Assembly: GCF_001598555.1 (NCBI RefSeq)
Contig: NZ_BCZE01000001.1
Span: forward strand, 1-64,000
DNA: 64,000 nucleotides
From: Novosphingobium rosa NBRC 15208
GTDB taxonomy: Bacteria; Pseudomonadota; Alphaproteobacteria; Sphingomonadales; Sphingomonadaceae
Direction of reading: 5' to 3'
Positions 44,480 through 53,218 of this stretch are shown piece after piece (within the stretch, counting starts at the first letter, position 1; each line of letters begins with the position of its first letter). The notes under the pieces are model-generated. The model searched no databases, was not told where the DNA came from, and saw nothing but the letters and a program-made list of their open reading frames with translations. The translations under genes and the position numbers were made by a program.

Positions 44480-46168
44480 ATGACACACCAATTCGACGCC
44501 ATCGTGGTCGGTTCGGGCATCACCGGAGGCTGGGCCGCCAAGGAACTGACCGAGGCCGGTTTCAAGGTGCTGATGATCGAGCGCGGCCGCGCCATCGAAC
44601 ATGGCGACTACAGCCGGGAAACGAAAGCACCGTGGGATATGCCCTTTCGCGGCGAAGGCGACCCGGACCTCTATGCCGGCGACTATCCGGTGCAGCGCCT
44701 CAACCGCCATTTCACCGAATTCACGCAGGATCATTTCGTCAATGACCGCGAGAATCCCTACGCCACGGAAGCGGAAACAGCCTTCACCTGGTTCCGCTCC
44801 TATCAGCTGGGCGGGCGTTCGCTGACATGGGGCCGACAAGCCTATCGCTGGTCGGACTATGATTTCGGCGCCAACAAGCGTGACGGCCATGGCACCGACT
44901 GGCCGATCCGCTATGCCGATCTGGCGCCATGGTACGATCATGTCGAAAGCTTTATCGGCGTCTCCGGCGCGCGTGAGGGGCTGGCGCAATTGCCCGATGG
45001 GCAGTTCCAGCCGCCTATGGCGCTCAATGCGGTGGAGGTGGCGCTGCGTGACAAGATCCGCGCGAAATGGCCCGAACGCGTGTTGACCATCGGCCGCACC
45101 GCCAATCTCACGCAAGGCAAGCCGGATGAGGGGCGCAATCCCTGCCAGTATCGCTCGATCTGCGCTCGGGGCTGCTCCTTCGGCGCTTATTTCTCCACCC
45201 AATCCAGCACGCTGCCCGCCGCGATGAAAACCGGGCGACTGACCGTGCTGACCGACAAGGTGGTCGAAAAGGTCGATTACGATCCGGTCACGAAGCGCGT
45301 CACCGGCGTGCGCTGGCTGGACACAAAAGACCGCAGCCGGGGCAGCGCCACCGCGCGTATGGTGTTCCTGAACGCGGGCGCGTTCAATTCGGTGCATCTG
45401 CTGCTCAATTCCGCGAGCGAGGCGATGCCGCATGGGCTGGCCAATGGCTCGGGCGTGCTGGGCACCCATATCATGGATCATGCCAACACCATGGGGGCTC
45501 TGGCGGTGATGCCGGGCTTTGAACTGCACACCTCTTTCGGCAACCGCCCGACCGGCATCATCATCCCGCGCTTCCGCAATATGGAGCGGCTGGATGGCGT
45601 GGGCCATACGCGCGGTTTCTCCTTTCAGGGCGGCGCGCTGCAATCAGGCTGGAGCCGCGGCAAACGCGAGGCAGGCACGGGCGCGCAGTTCAAGGAGGCG
45701 TTGCGTCAGGTGGGCCCATGGCGGATGGTGCTGGTCTCTTTCGCTGAATGCCTGCCACGCCCCGGCAACCGCCTGACCCTGGACCGCACCCGCACCGACG
45801 CCAACGGCCTGCCGCTGCTGAACATCGCCTTCGCTTTCGGCAAGGAGGAGCATGCCGCCGTGGCCGAGGCCCATGCCTGCGCCACCGAAATGCTGACCCA
45901 TGCCGGGGGCCAGGTGTTGTTCGGATCGGACACGCCCGGGCCGGGCGGCACCGCGATCCATGAAATGGGCGGGGCGCGGATGGGTTTCGATCCGGCGACC
46001 AGCGTGCTGAACGGGCACAGTCAGGCGCATGGCATCGCCAATCTCTTCGTCACCGATGGTGCGCAAATGTCGTCCAGCGCCTGCCAGAATCCCTCGCTGA
46101 CCTATATGGCCCTCACCGCCCGCGCGGCAGCCTATGCGAAGGAGCAGGCACAGGCGGGGGCCATCTGA
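44480..46168 (+). CDS. GMC-family glycoside/glucose 3-dehydrogenase-like flavoprotein
   Basis: A 562-residue GMC oxidoreductase of the sugar 3-dehydrogenase type. FAD motif FDAIVVGSGITGGWAAKEL; FRSYQLGGRSLTWGRQAYRW in the flavin region; Cys-rich CQYRSICARGCSFGAYFS, a feature of this subgroup; GTAIHEMGGARMG with the catalytic-type His; and SSACQNPSLTYMALTARAA near the C-terminus. It has no signal peptide and follows its small-subunit gene by 4 nt, so export by hitch-hiking on the Tat substrate is expected. It should oxidise C3 of a glucosyl unit, the step that activates glycosides for cleavage; the substrate is inferred only from context. Confidence 0.85.
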   Translation: MTHQFDAIVVGSGITGGWAAKELTEAGFKVLMIERGRAIEHGDYSRETKAPWDMPFRGEGDPDLYAGDYPVQRLNRHFTEFTQDHFVNDRENPYATEAETAFTWFRSYQLGGRSLTWGRQAYRWSDYDFGANKRDGHGTDWPIRYADLAPWYDHVESFIGVSGAREGLAQLPDGQFQPPMALNAVEVALRDKIRAKWPERVLTIGRTANLTQGKPDEGRNPCQYRSICARGCSFGAYFSTQSSTLPAAMKTGRLTVLTDKVVEKVDYDPVTKRVTGVRWLDTKDRSRGSATARMVFLNAGAFNSVHLLLNSASEAMPHGLANGSGVLGTHIMDHANTMGALAVMPGFELHTSFGNRPTGIIIPRFRNMERLDGVGHTRGFSFQGGALQSGWSRGKREAGTGAQFKEALRQVGPWRMVLVSFAECLPRPGNRLTLDRTRTDANGLPLLNIAFAFGKEEHAAVAEAHACATEMLTHAGGQVLFGSDTPGPGGTAIHEMGGARMGFDPATSVLNGHSQAHGIANLFVTDGAQMSSSACQNPSLTYMALTARAAAYAKEQAQAGAI

Positions 46169-46579
46169 TGATATGCCGCGCCTGAACAGAAAGGCTTGAG
46201 CGAAGGGCGCCGCCAGCAGGAGACTGGCGCTCCCTCGCCATGCAACCGACGGTCAAAGAATGCCCGCCCACCATAGTCCGACCAGCAGGATGGTTATCGC
46301 CGGAATGCCCATGCAAATGGCCGCTGCGTCAGAGCAGGTGCATGCCACCCGATGTTTTGCGGATATCGTTCGCGGCGCAAACCTGCCGCCGTGTGCTCTG
46401 TTCATCGGCCTCTCCCAAGGTCCAGCTATGCCGAATTTTTCAGCTTCGAATTAGTATATCACTTCTGATATAGAAGTGTCCAGCCGTCAGTGGATGGCCG
46501 CCTCGAATTCAGGCTGATGACACGCGGCAGGGCAAATGCCCCTCGGATCACCTTGAACCGGGCACAGTCGTACCGTTTG
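46169..46579. other. 411-nt gap between glycoside and tartrate modules
   Basis: No supported gene. It contains one clear inverted repeat, CACTTC-N7-GAAGTG (46460-46478), inside an AT-rich patch; otherwise nothing recognisable. The two modules on either side are transcribed toward each other, so a terminator is expected but no strong hairpin was found. Confidence 0.6.
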
Positions 46580-47488
46580 CTAGCAACTGGCGCGATAGTC
46601 AGCCAATTTCTCCCGAAGCGTATCGATAACCTGATCGCGCAGCACGTCCGGCACGGCGCGGAGCCAGGCCGCGCTCAATGGCAGCAGAGCGATCTCCTCC
46701 ACATCGGTCAGCTGGCGGAACACAACATCCTCATGCCCGCCCTTGGCGCTCCAGCGCTGAACGATGGCCGCGCCGATGCCCGCCGAGACCAGGCGCAGGA
46801 TCGTGTGTTTTTCCTCTGCCTCCTGCGCCACCGACAGGGCAACACCGGCCACTTCGAAGAGCTTGACGGTCAGATCGTGGCTATGCGGCCGCGCACGTCT
46901 GCCCGGCAGGATCATGGGCACGCCGGCAAGATCGGCCATGGCAACCGATTCAGCCGTCGCAAGAGGATGATGGGCCGGCACGGCAAGGACCGGGCGCTCC
47001 TCCAACAACGGCTCCATGACCACGCGTGGATCGTTGCGCGCTGGCGGGCGAATGACAGCCAGATCGATGGACCCGGCGATGAGCTTGGGAAGCAGACGCG
47101 TGCTCTTGCCCTCGACAAGCGCGACTTCGATATCCGGATGAAGCTGATGCAGATCGTTGATCAGCGCCGGGATGAGCCCCATCGAGGCGCTGTCGATGGC
47201 CCCGATGCGGATGATGCGCCCTTGCTTCTTGGCATGATGGCGCATGGTTTCCACCATCTCGTCGGCCTGCGCGATGAGTTTGCGCGCCAGCGGCAAGAGC
47301 GTCTTGCCCGCGTCGGTCAGCGCCACGCTGCGGGTGGAACGCCGGAACAGGGCCGCACGCATTTCCTCTTCCAGCGTCTGGATCTGGCGTCCCAGCACGG
47401 CCGGGAGAATCTCCATATGCTGTGCGGCTTTCCCGAAATGGAGTGTTTCAGCTGCCTCGATAAAGCAGCGCAATTGCCGCAACTCCAC
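46580..47488 (-). CDS. LysR-family regulator of the tartrate module
   Basis: A 302-residue LysR protein. The N-terminal HTH reads MELRQLRCFIEAAETLHFGKAAQHMEILPAVLGRQIQTLEEEM, followed by the linker helix and a periplasmic-binding-like sensor domain (IIRIGAIDSASMGLIPALIND; IDLAVIRPPARNDPRVVMEPLLEE). The HTH deviates from the common SQ.. pattern (ILPAVLGRQI). It is divergent from the MFS transporter gene with 136 nt between, the standard LysR arrangement, and likely activates the MFS-ttuC-ttuD operon in response to tartrate or a related hydroxy acid. Confidence 0.9.
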   Translation of the reverse strand: MELRQLRCFIEAAETLHFGKAAQHMEILPAVLGRQIQTLEEEMRAALFRRSTRSVALTDAGKTLLPLARKLIAQADEMVETMRHHAKKQGRIIRIGAIDSASMGLIPALINDLHQLHPDIEVALVEGKSTRLLPKLIAGSIDLAVIRPPARNDPRVVMEPLLEERPVLAVPAHHPLATAESVAMADLAGVPMILPGRRARPHSHDLTVKLFEVAGVALSVAQEAEEKHTILRLVSAGIGAAIVQRWSAKGGHEDVVFRQLTDVEEIALLPLSAAWLRAVPDVLRDQVIDTLREKLADYRASC

Positions 47489-47505
47489 GCCCGCCTCCGC
47501 CGATT

Positions 47506-47530
47506 ATTCAATTTAAGTATATAATTGGAT
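47506..47530. promoter_or_regulatory. candidate LysR operator
   Basis: ATTCAATT-N9-AATTGGAT, 8-bp arms with one mismatch, 18 nt upstream of the LysR start and in an AT-rich patch of the divergent promoter. It fits the interrupted-dyad form of LysR sites. Confidence 0.5.
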
Positions 47531-47624
47531 GAGGATTGCAATGCAATCCCTGCGGTCGCTAATGTCGCTTCAAGACAAGCAACGTCAAGAAAAAATCCAA
47601 AAATGATCTGGAAGAGGACGTGTC

Positions 47625-48919
47625 GTGGATATCGATATCGAAAAGCGCGCAATCATGCGCATTTCATGGCGCATCGCTCCCTTCGTCATTATTCTGTACT
47701 TCGTATCGTTTCTCGACCGCGTCAACATCGGATTCGCCGCATTTTCGATGAATCGTGACCTTGGAATCAGCTCTTATGCCTTTGGCATTGGAGCGGGGAT
47801 CTTTTTCATCGGCTATTTCCTGTTCGAGGTTCCCTCCAATCTCATTCTTCACAAGATCGGCGCACGGATCTGGATCGCACGGGTCATGGTGACCTGGGGC
47901 CTGATCTCGGGCGCCATGGCCTTCGTTCGGGGTGAGCATAGCTTCTACGTTCTTCGCTTCGTGCTGGGCGTGGCCGAGGCAGGCTTCTTCCCCGGCATCA
48001 TCCTCTATCTCACCTGCTGGTTCCCCGCACGTTATCGCGCCTCGGTGATGGCGCTGTTTATGGCCGCCGCACCGCTCTCCACCGCGCTGGGCTCGCCCTT
48101 GTCCGGCCTTTTGCTGGAAATGCACGGCCTGCTGGGCCTGCGCGGCTGGCAATGGATGTTCCTGATCGAGGCCGTGCCCGCCGTGATGCTGGGCGTGGCG
48201 ACCTTCTTCTACCTCACCGACCGCCCCGAACAGGCCTCCTGGCTGCCTGAGGCCGAACGCGACTGGCTGGTCGCCACCATGGAGGCCGAAAAGCCTGCCA
48301 CACCGCGCCACGCCTCGCACAATCCACTTGCGGCTCTGGCGGATATCAGGGTGATCGCGCTGGCGCTGATCTATTTCGGCACCTCGGCGGGGCTTTACAC
48401 GCTGGGCCTGTGGTCGCCGCTGATCATCCGCGCCTTTGGCCTCTCTTCGCTGGCCACCGGCTTTGTGAACGCCATTCCCGCCGGGATCTCGATGGTGGCG
48501 ATGGTGGCCTGGGCCCGCCATTCGGACCGCAGCGGAGAGCGGGTCTGGCATGTGGTCTGCCCTGCCTGCTAGCCGCCGCGGGCCTTGCCGGAGCAGCCTT
48601 CGCCGGAACGCTGGTGGCGGTGGTGTTCGCCCTCGTCGTCATCAACATCGGCATCTCCTGCGCCAAGGCGCCGATGTGGGCCATGCCCGGCCAGTTCCTG
48701 AGCGGCCCCACCGCCGCGGCAGGCGTGGCGGCGATCAATTCCATCGGCAATCTGGGCGGCTTTGTCGGCCCGGTCGCCATTGGCTGGCTCAAGGAGCGCA
48801 GCGGCGGATACGGACAGGGGCTCTGCGTCGTGGGCGCCTTCCTCCTGCTCTCGGCCCTGCTGGTTCTGCTGCTGGCCCGTCATCAGAAAACCCTGACCTC
48901 CGCTCAGCCATCCCACTGA
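47625..48919 (+). pseudogene. MFS anion:cation symporter (ACS family, tartrate-type), frameshifted
   Basis: The first frame (GTG at 47625) encodes about 310 residues of an ACS-family MFS carrier: FVIILYFVSFLDRVNIGFAA, FEVPSNLILHKIGARIWIARVM and FVLGVAEAGFFPGIILYLTCWF are typical. It hits a TAG at 48570. The rest of the protein (LPCLLAAAGLAG, then GQFLSGPTAAAGVAAINSIGN and the last helices) is intact in the frame one base back, ending at 48919. The total fits a 431-residue carrier with one base missing near 48552-48556. It is either a true inactivating mutation or an assembly error. It heads an operon with ttuC and ttuD and is divergent from the LysR gene. Confidence 0.85.
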
Positions 48920-48946
48920 TCAACCTTTTGTTCTGGAGATAACGTC

Positions 48947-50020
48947 ATGCGTAGCTACAAGATCGCGGCGATTCCCGCCGACGGCATCGGCCCCGAAGTG
49001 ATCGAAGCCGGTCTCGACGTCCTGAAGGCTCTGGCCGAGCGCGACGGCGACCTGAATTTCGAGGTCACCACCTTCGACTGGGGCTCGGACTACTACAAGA
49101 AGCACGGCGAGATGATGCCCAAGGACGGGCCCGATCAGCTCAAGCCCTTCGACGCCATCTATTTCGGCGCCGTGGGCGCGCCCGATGTGCCCGATCACAT
49201 CACCCTCTGGGGCCTGCGCCTGCCGATCTGCCAAGGCTTCGACCAGTATGCCAACGTGCGCCCCACCAAGATCCTGCCCGGCATCACCTCGCCGCTGGCC
49301 GGCGTCGGCCCCGGCGATCTGGACTGGGTGATCGTGCGTGAGAACTCGGAAGGCGAATATTCGGGCGTCGGCGGCCGGGCGCACCGCGGCCTTCCGGAGG
49401 AAGTGGGCATGGAGGTCTCGGTCTTCACCCGCACCGGCGTGGCCCGCATCATGCGCTATGCCTTCAAGCTGGCCCAGTCGCGCCCCCGCAAGCTGCTGAC
49501 CGTCGTCACCAAGTCGAACGCCCAGCGCCACGGCATGGTGATGTGGGACGAGATCGCCGCCGAAGTGGCCAGGGACTTCCCGGACGTCACCTGGGACAAG
49601 ATGCTGGTCGACGCCATGACCGTGCGCATGACGCTTCACCCCCAGAGCCTCGACACCATCGTCGCCACCAATCTGCATGCCGATATCCTCTCGGATCTGG
49701 CGGGCGCGCTGGCCGGTTCGCTGGGCGTGGCCCCCACCGGGAACATCGACCCTGAACGCCGCTTCCCCTCGATGTTCGAACCGATCCACGGTTCGGCCTT
49801 CGATATCACCGGCAAGGGCATCGCCAACCCGGTCGCCACCTTCTGGACCGCCGCGCAGATGCTCGAACATCTCGGCGAACCCGATGCCGCCAAGCGCCTG
49901 ATGGTTGCAGTCGAGCAGGTCTGCGCCGATGGTGTGCTGACGCCGGACGTGGGCGGCGGCGCCACCACCAAGGATGTGACCGCCGCCGTCATCGGCGCGA
50001 TCCATGGAGCCAACGCGTAA
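48947..50020 (+). CDS. ttuC: tartrate dehydrogenase / D-malate dehydrogenase (isocitrate dehydrogenase superfamily)
   Basis: A 357-residue beta-decarboxylating dehydrogenase. IAAIPADGIGPEVIEAGLDVL, FGAVGAPDVPDHITLWGLRLPICQ, VIVRENSEGEYSGVGG, the Lys of TVVTKSNAQRHG, and the metal-binding ATNLHADILSDLAGAL are all intact and of the TtuC/DmlA type rather than LeuB. It oxidises tartrate (or D-malate) with NAD and Mn/Mg to oxaloglycolate or decarboxylated products. The neighbours glycerate kinase TtuD and the pyruvate kinase stub favour the tartrate role. TGGAGATAACGTC precedes the ATG. Confidence 0.9.
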   Translation: MRSYKIAAIPADGIGPEVIEAGLDVLKALAERDGDLNFEVTTFDWGSDYYKKHGEMMPKDGPDQLKPFDAIYFGAVGAPDVPDHITLWGLRLPICQGFDQYANVRPTKILPGITSPLAGVGPGDLDWVIVRENSEGEYSGVGGRAHRGLPEEVGMEVSVFTRTGVARIMRYAFKLAQSRPRKLLTVVTKSNAQRHGMVMWDEIAAEVARDFPDVTWDKMLVDAMTVRMTLHPQSLDTIVATNLHADILSDLAGALAGSLGVAPTGNIDPERRFPSMFEPIHGSAFDITGKGIANPVATFWTAAQMLEHLGEPDAAKRLMVAVEQVCADGVLTPDVGGGATTKDVTAAVIGAIHGANA

Positions 50021-50021
50021 C

Positions 50022-51299
50022 ATGACCCAGCCAGCCTTCACCGACACCCATGCCCGCCATGTGCTCCGCCGCATGTTCGATGCCGCCGTGGAAAGCGCTG
50101 CGCCCGCGCAGGCGGTCGTCGGCCATCTGCCGGAAAAGCCGCGGGGGCGCTGCGTGGTGGTGGGGGCTGGCAAGGCCTCGGCGGCGATGGCCGCCGCCGT
50201 CGATACGGCATGGCCCGATGTCGATGTTTCCGGCGTGGTGGTGACCCGTGATGGTTATGCCGTGCCCGCCGGGCGGATCGAGATTCTCGAAGCCTCGCAC
50301 CCCGTGCCGGATCAGCGCAGCATGGATGCCGCGCATCGCATCCTCGCCGCCGTGCAGGGCCTTGGGCCCGACGATCTGGTTCTGGCGCTGATCTCGGGCG
50401 GCGGCTCCGCGCTGCTGGCCGCGCCCGCCAAGGGCATGACGCTGGAGGACAAGCAGGCCGTCAATCGCCTGCTGCTCCACAGCGGCGCCACCATCGAGGA
50501 GATGAATGCCGTGCGCAAGCATCTCTCCGCCATCAAGGGCGGCAGGCTGGCGGCGGCGGCGCATCCGGCGCGGGTGGTCTCGCTGCTGATCTCGGACATT
50601 CCAGGCGACGATCCGGGCTCCATCGCCTCGGGCCCGACCGTGGGTGACACCAGCACGCTGGCCGACGTTCAGGCCATTCTCAGGCGCTATGACATCCAGC
50701 TGCCGACAGCGGCGCTGGCGGCTCTGGAGCACGGTGAGGAAACGCCCAAGCCCGGTGCGATCCCCGAAGACATTCGCATCATCGCCGCGCCGGCTCTGTC
50801 GCTGCGCCATGCCGCCGAACTGGCCAGCCGGATCGGCATCCACCCGATCATTCTGGGCGACGCCATCGAGGGTGAGGCGCGGGAGGCAGGCATTGTCCTC
50901 TCCGGCATCGCCCTGGGCGTGGCCCGCCATGGCTTTCCGGCGAGCGCGCCTGCCGTGCTGCTCTCGGGCGGGGAGACCACCGTCTCCATCGGCAAAGGGC
51001 CAGCGGGCAAGGGTGGACGCAACACCGAATTGCAACTCTCCATGGCGCTGGCGCTGAAAGGCGCGGCGAACATCTGGTCCATCGCCTGCGACACCGATGG
51101 CATCGACGGCAGCGACGATGCCGCCGGGGCCATCGTCACCCCCGATACGCTGGAGCGCGCCCGGCAGGCGGGGCTTGATCCCCATGCCTTCCTTGCAGCT
51201 CACGACAGCTACAGCTTCTTCGCGCCGCTGGGCGATCTGGTGATCACCGGGCCCACGCGCACCAATGTCAATGATTTCCGCGCTATTCTGATAGGTTAA
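50022..51299 (+). CDS. ttuD: glycerate kinase / hydroxypyruvate reductase-type TtuD (MOFRL)
   Basis: A 425-residue glycerate 2-kinase of the MOFRL type. RCVVVGAGKASAAMAAAVD, LVLALISGGGSALLAAPAKGMTL, MNAVRKHLSAIKGGRLA and LISDIPGDDPGSIASGPTVGD are in the N-terminal domain, and SGGETTVSIGKGPAGKGGRNTELQLSMAL with CDTDGIDGSDDAAGA form the C-terminal domain. Older work called TtuD a hydroxypyruvate reductase; the family phosphorylates D-glycerate. It starts one base after the ttuC stop and is the second step of tartrate or hydroxypyruvate use here. Confidence 0.9.
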   Translation: MTQPAFTDTHARHVLRRMFDAAVESAAPAQAVVGHLPEKPRGRCVVVGAGKASAAMAAAVDTAWPDVDVSGVVVTRDGYAVPAGRIEILEASHPVPDQRSMDAAHRILAAVQGLGPDDLVLALISGGGSALLAAPAKGMTLEDKQAVNRLLLHSGATIEEMNAVRKHLSAIKGGRLAAAAHPARVVSLLISDIPGDDPGSIASGPTVGDTSTLADVQAILRRYDIQLPTAALAALEHGEETPKPGAIPEDIRIIAAPALSLRHAAELASRIGIHPIILGDAIEGEAREAGIVLSGIALGVARHGFPASAPAVLLSGGETTVSIGKGPAGKGGRNTELQLSMALALKGAANIWSIACDTDGIDGSDDAAGAIVTPDTLERARQAGLDPHAFLAAHDSYSFFAPLGDLVITGPTRTNVNDFRAILIG

Positions 51300-51302
51300 G
51301 CC

Positions 51303-51425
51303 ATGAACGCCGCAACCCTGATCGGTCCCTCCTCCGCCGAAACGCTCGGACCGGCCAGCACGTCGGCCGTGGTGATCGAAAGCCTGTTCCGCGCCGGTGT
51401 CGATGTCTTCCGCCTCAACGCCATC
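51303..51425 (+). pseudogene. pyruvate kinase N-terminal remnant (TtuE-like)
   Basis: Three bases after ttuD an ATG opens a frame with the pyruvate kinase N-terminal signature TLGPASTSAVVIESLFRAGVDVFRLN. Homology stops right after that, where the family would continue with FSHG/MSHA; the frame then runs to a chance stop at 51491. In tartrate operons the third gene is ttuE, a pyruvate kinase, so this is its truncated stub. The deletion joined it to the tail of a TBDR gene. A translated 62-residue product would have no activity. Confidence 0.8.
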
Positions 51426-51547
51426 GAGGGGCTGATCGGGCTCGATACAATGCATGGCTGCAGCTCAACCCTGTCCACAACCGGTTCCTGACGGGGCCGC
51501 GCTTTGAATACAACGGGATACGCACGCAGCTGAACGTGCGGTTCTGA
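51426..51547 (+). pseudogene. C-terminal remnant of a TonB-dependent receptor
   Basis: In the frame one base after that of the pyruvate kinase stub, the codons read RYNAWLQLNPVHNRF, then LTGPRFEYNGIRTQLNVRF and a TGA at 51545-51547. This is the last two barrel strands of a TBDR, with the GPRFE-NGIRT motif and the terminal Phe. No plug or signal region remains. It shows that a TBDR gene once followed here on the same strand. A small hairpin, ATGCC-N4-GGCAT, comes after it. Confidence 0.8.
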
Positions 51548-51802
51548 TGAAGGGACGAATGCCGTCCGGCATGCGGGGCCTCGGACAGCAGCGCCGGCCG
51601 CCGCAAGGAACGGCTGGTCGAGCTGGCCGGCCCCCATCCACACCGGCAAGGCTTTTCGCGACTCCGGCGATGACATCCATCGCGGGATCAGCCAGAGCAA
51701 AAGCCGGAATATTAAGCCGATAAGGGCCTTGGTCGCGGTTTCCTCGGTAACGATCAGGGCCCACATCCTCCTGACACAGCCGCCTTACAGAATGGATCAT
51801 CC
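51548..51802. other. gene-free debris before the amidohydrolase
   Basis: No intact frame. This stretch follows the deletion scar and probably contains more degraded coding sequence; I could not assign it to a family. The promoter of the amidohydrolase must be within it. Confidence 0.5.
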
Positions 51803-53176
51803 ATGAGAACCCTCCTCCGCCTTGCTGCTTCCGCTTCGCTGGGCGCCCTGCTGAGCGTCTCGATCGCCCAGGCCCAACCGGCCGGCCAAATCGTTGCTCT
51901 GCGCCATGCCCGCGTGATCGATGGCAACGGCGGCGCGCCCAAAGCCGCCCAGACCATCCTGATCGAGCAGCACAGGATCCGTGCCGTGGGCCCCGATGCC
52001 CGGGTGACGCTGCCCAAGGCCGCCCGCGTGATCGACCTGACCGGCCAGACCGTGCTGCCCGGCCTGATCTCCGACCATTCGCATCTGGCCTATACCGATG
52101 GCGCCACCAGCGGCCCGCAAAACTACACCCGCGACAATGCTGTGCGCGAGCTGAAACAGTGGCAGCGCTATGGCGTGACGACCATCACCTCGCTGGGGCT
52201 GAACGCGCCGCTGTTCTACGAAATGCAGCCGCAGGCCCATGCCGGATCGCTGGGCGGGGCCGACTTTTTCGGCGCCGATCGGGGCATTGGCGTGCCGGAA
52301 GGCGCTCCGACCATGACCGCCGCCGCCGACCAGCTCTATCGCCCCACCACGGTGGAGGAAGCGCGCGCCGATGTGGATGAAACCGCGGCCCGCCACCCCA
52401 GCTTTATCAAGGTGTGGGTCGATGATTTCCATCACGCGGTCCCGGCCAGGATGAAGCCGGAGATCTACAAGGCGGTGATCGAGGAAGCCCATGCCAAGGG
52501 CCTGCGCGTGGCCGCCCATGTCTATTACCGAGAGGATGCCCGCAAGCTGGTGGAAGCCGGGGCCGATGTGCTGGCCCATGGCGTGCGTGACGAGCTGGTC
52601 GATGCCGATCTGATCGCCCTGATGAAGCGGCGCGGCACATGGTACATCCCGACGCTGGGGCTCGACGAGAGCTTCTACATCTATGCCCAACATCCGGAAT
52701 GGCTGAAATCGGGCTTTTTCCGGGGCGCGTTGCAGCCTGCTCTGGCCACGCAACTGGCCGATCCGGCCTGGCAGGCCAAGGCGCTCGATCCCAAGGCGCT
52801 GGCGATGAACCAAGCCTCGCTGGCGATCAACAAGAGCAATCTGCTCACCCTCTATCGCGCCGGGGTGAAGATCGGTTTCGGCACGGATTCCGGCGCGACG
52901 CCGCTGCGCATCCCCGGCATCGCCGAACAACGCGAACTGGTGCTGATGGTGCAAGCGGGCCTCACCCCGCTGCAGGCGATCACCGTGGCGACGCGCGATG
53001 CGGCGGCGCTGCTCGATCTGACGGATCGCGGAATGATCGCGCCAGGCAAGCGCGCCGATCTGCTGGTCGTGGCGGGCGATCCCGCGCGCAACATCACCGA
53101 CACCACCCATATCCGCTCCGTCTGGGAAGCGGGGCAGGAGGTGGTTTCAAACGCCGCTCCCCGGCCCCGGCCCTGA
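51803..53176 (+). CDS. secreted amidohydrolase (imidazolonepropionase-like)
   Basis: A 457-residue metal-dependent amidohydrolase with signal peptide MRTLLRLAASASLGALLSVS (cut after AQAQ). The metal His pair lies in LPGLISDHSHLAY; the candidate metal-bridging Lys is in FIKVWVDDFHH; a later His in GLRVAAHVYY and another in DVLAHGVRDE; the catalytic Asp in GFGTDSGATPL; and the closing IAPGKRADLLVVAGDP completes the composite beta domain. Exported members of this group hydrolyse peptides, lactones or amides; the substrate is open. It is convergent with the GH2 gene. Confidence 0.88.
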   Translation: MRTLLRLAASASLGALLSVSIAQAQPAGQIVALRHARVIDGNGGAPKAAQTILIEQHRIRAVGPDARVTLPKAARVIDLTGQTVLPGLISDHSHLAYTDGATSGPQNYTRDNAVRELKQWQRYGVTTITSLGLNAPLFYEMQPQAHAGSLGGADFFGADRGIGVPEGAPTMTAAADQLYRPTTVEEARADVDETAARHPSFIKVWVDDFHHAVPARMKPEIYKAVIEEAHAKGLRVAAHVYYREDARKLVEAGADVLAHGVRDELVDADLIALMKRRGTWYIPTLGLDESFYIYAQHPEWLKSGFFRGALQPALATQLADPAWQAKALDPKALAMNQASLAINKSNLLTLYRAGVKIGFGTDSGATPLRIPGIAEQRELVLMVQAGLTPLQAITVATRDAAALLDLTDRGMIAPGKRADLLVVAGDPARNITDTTHIRSVWEAGQEVVSNAAPRPRP

Positions 53177-53187
53177 CCCGGAACCGC

Positions 53188-53218
53188 AAGGAGCCCGCCA
53201 TGCCATGGCCGGCTCCTT
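53188..53218. terminator. bidirectional stem-loop between amidohydrolase and GH2
   Basis: Outer arms AAGGAGCC / GGCTCCTT and inner GCCAT / ATGGC form one hairpin between convergent genes; the right arm overlaps the GH2 stop codon. Confidence 0.7.

Noticed and set aside
51548..51802. A possible PepSY or other coding remnant after the TBDR tail
   Set aside because: A few codons (PIHTGKAF) resemble a PepSY stretch, but the similarity is too short and not followed by membrane segments.
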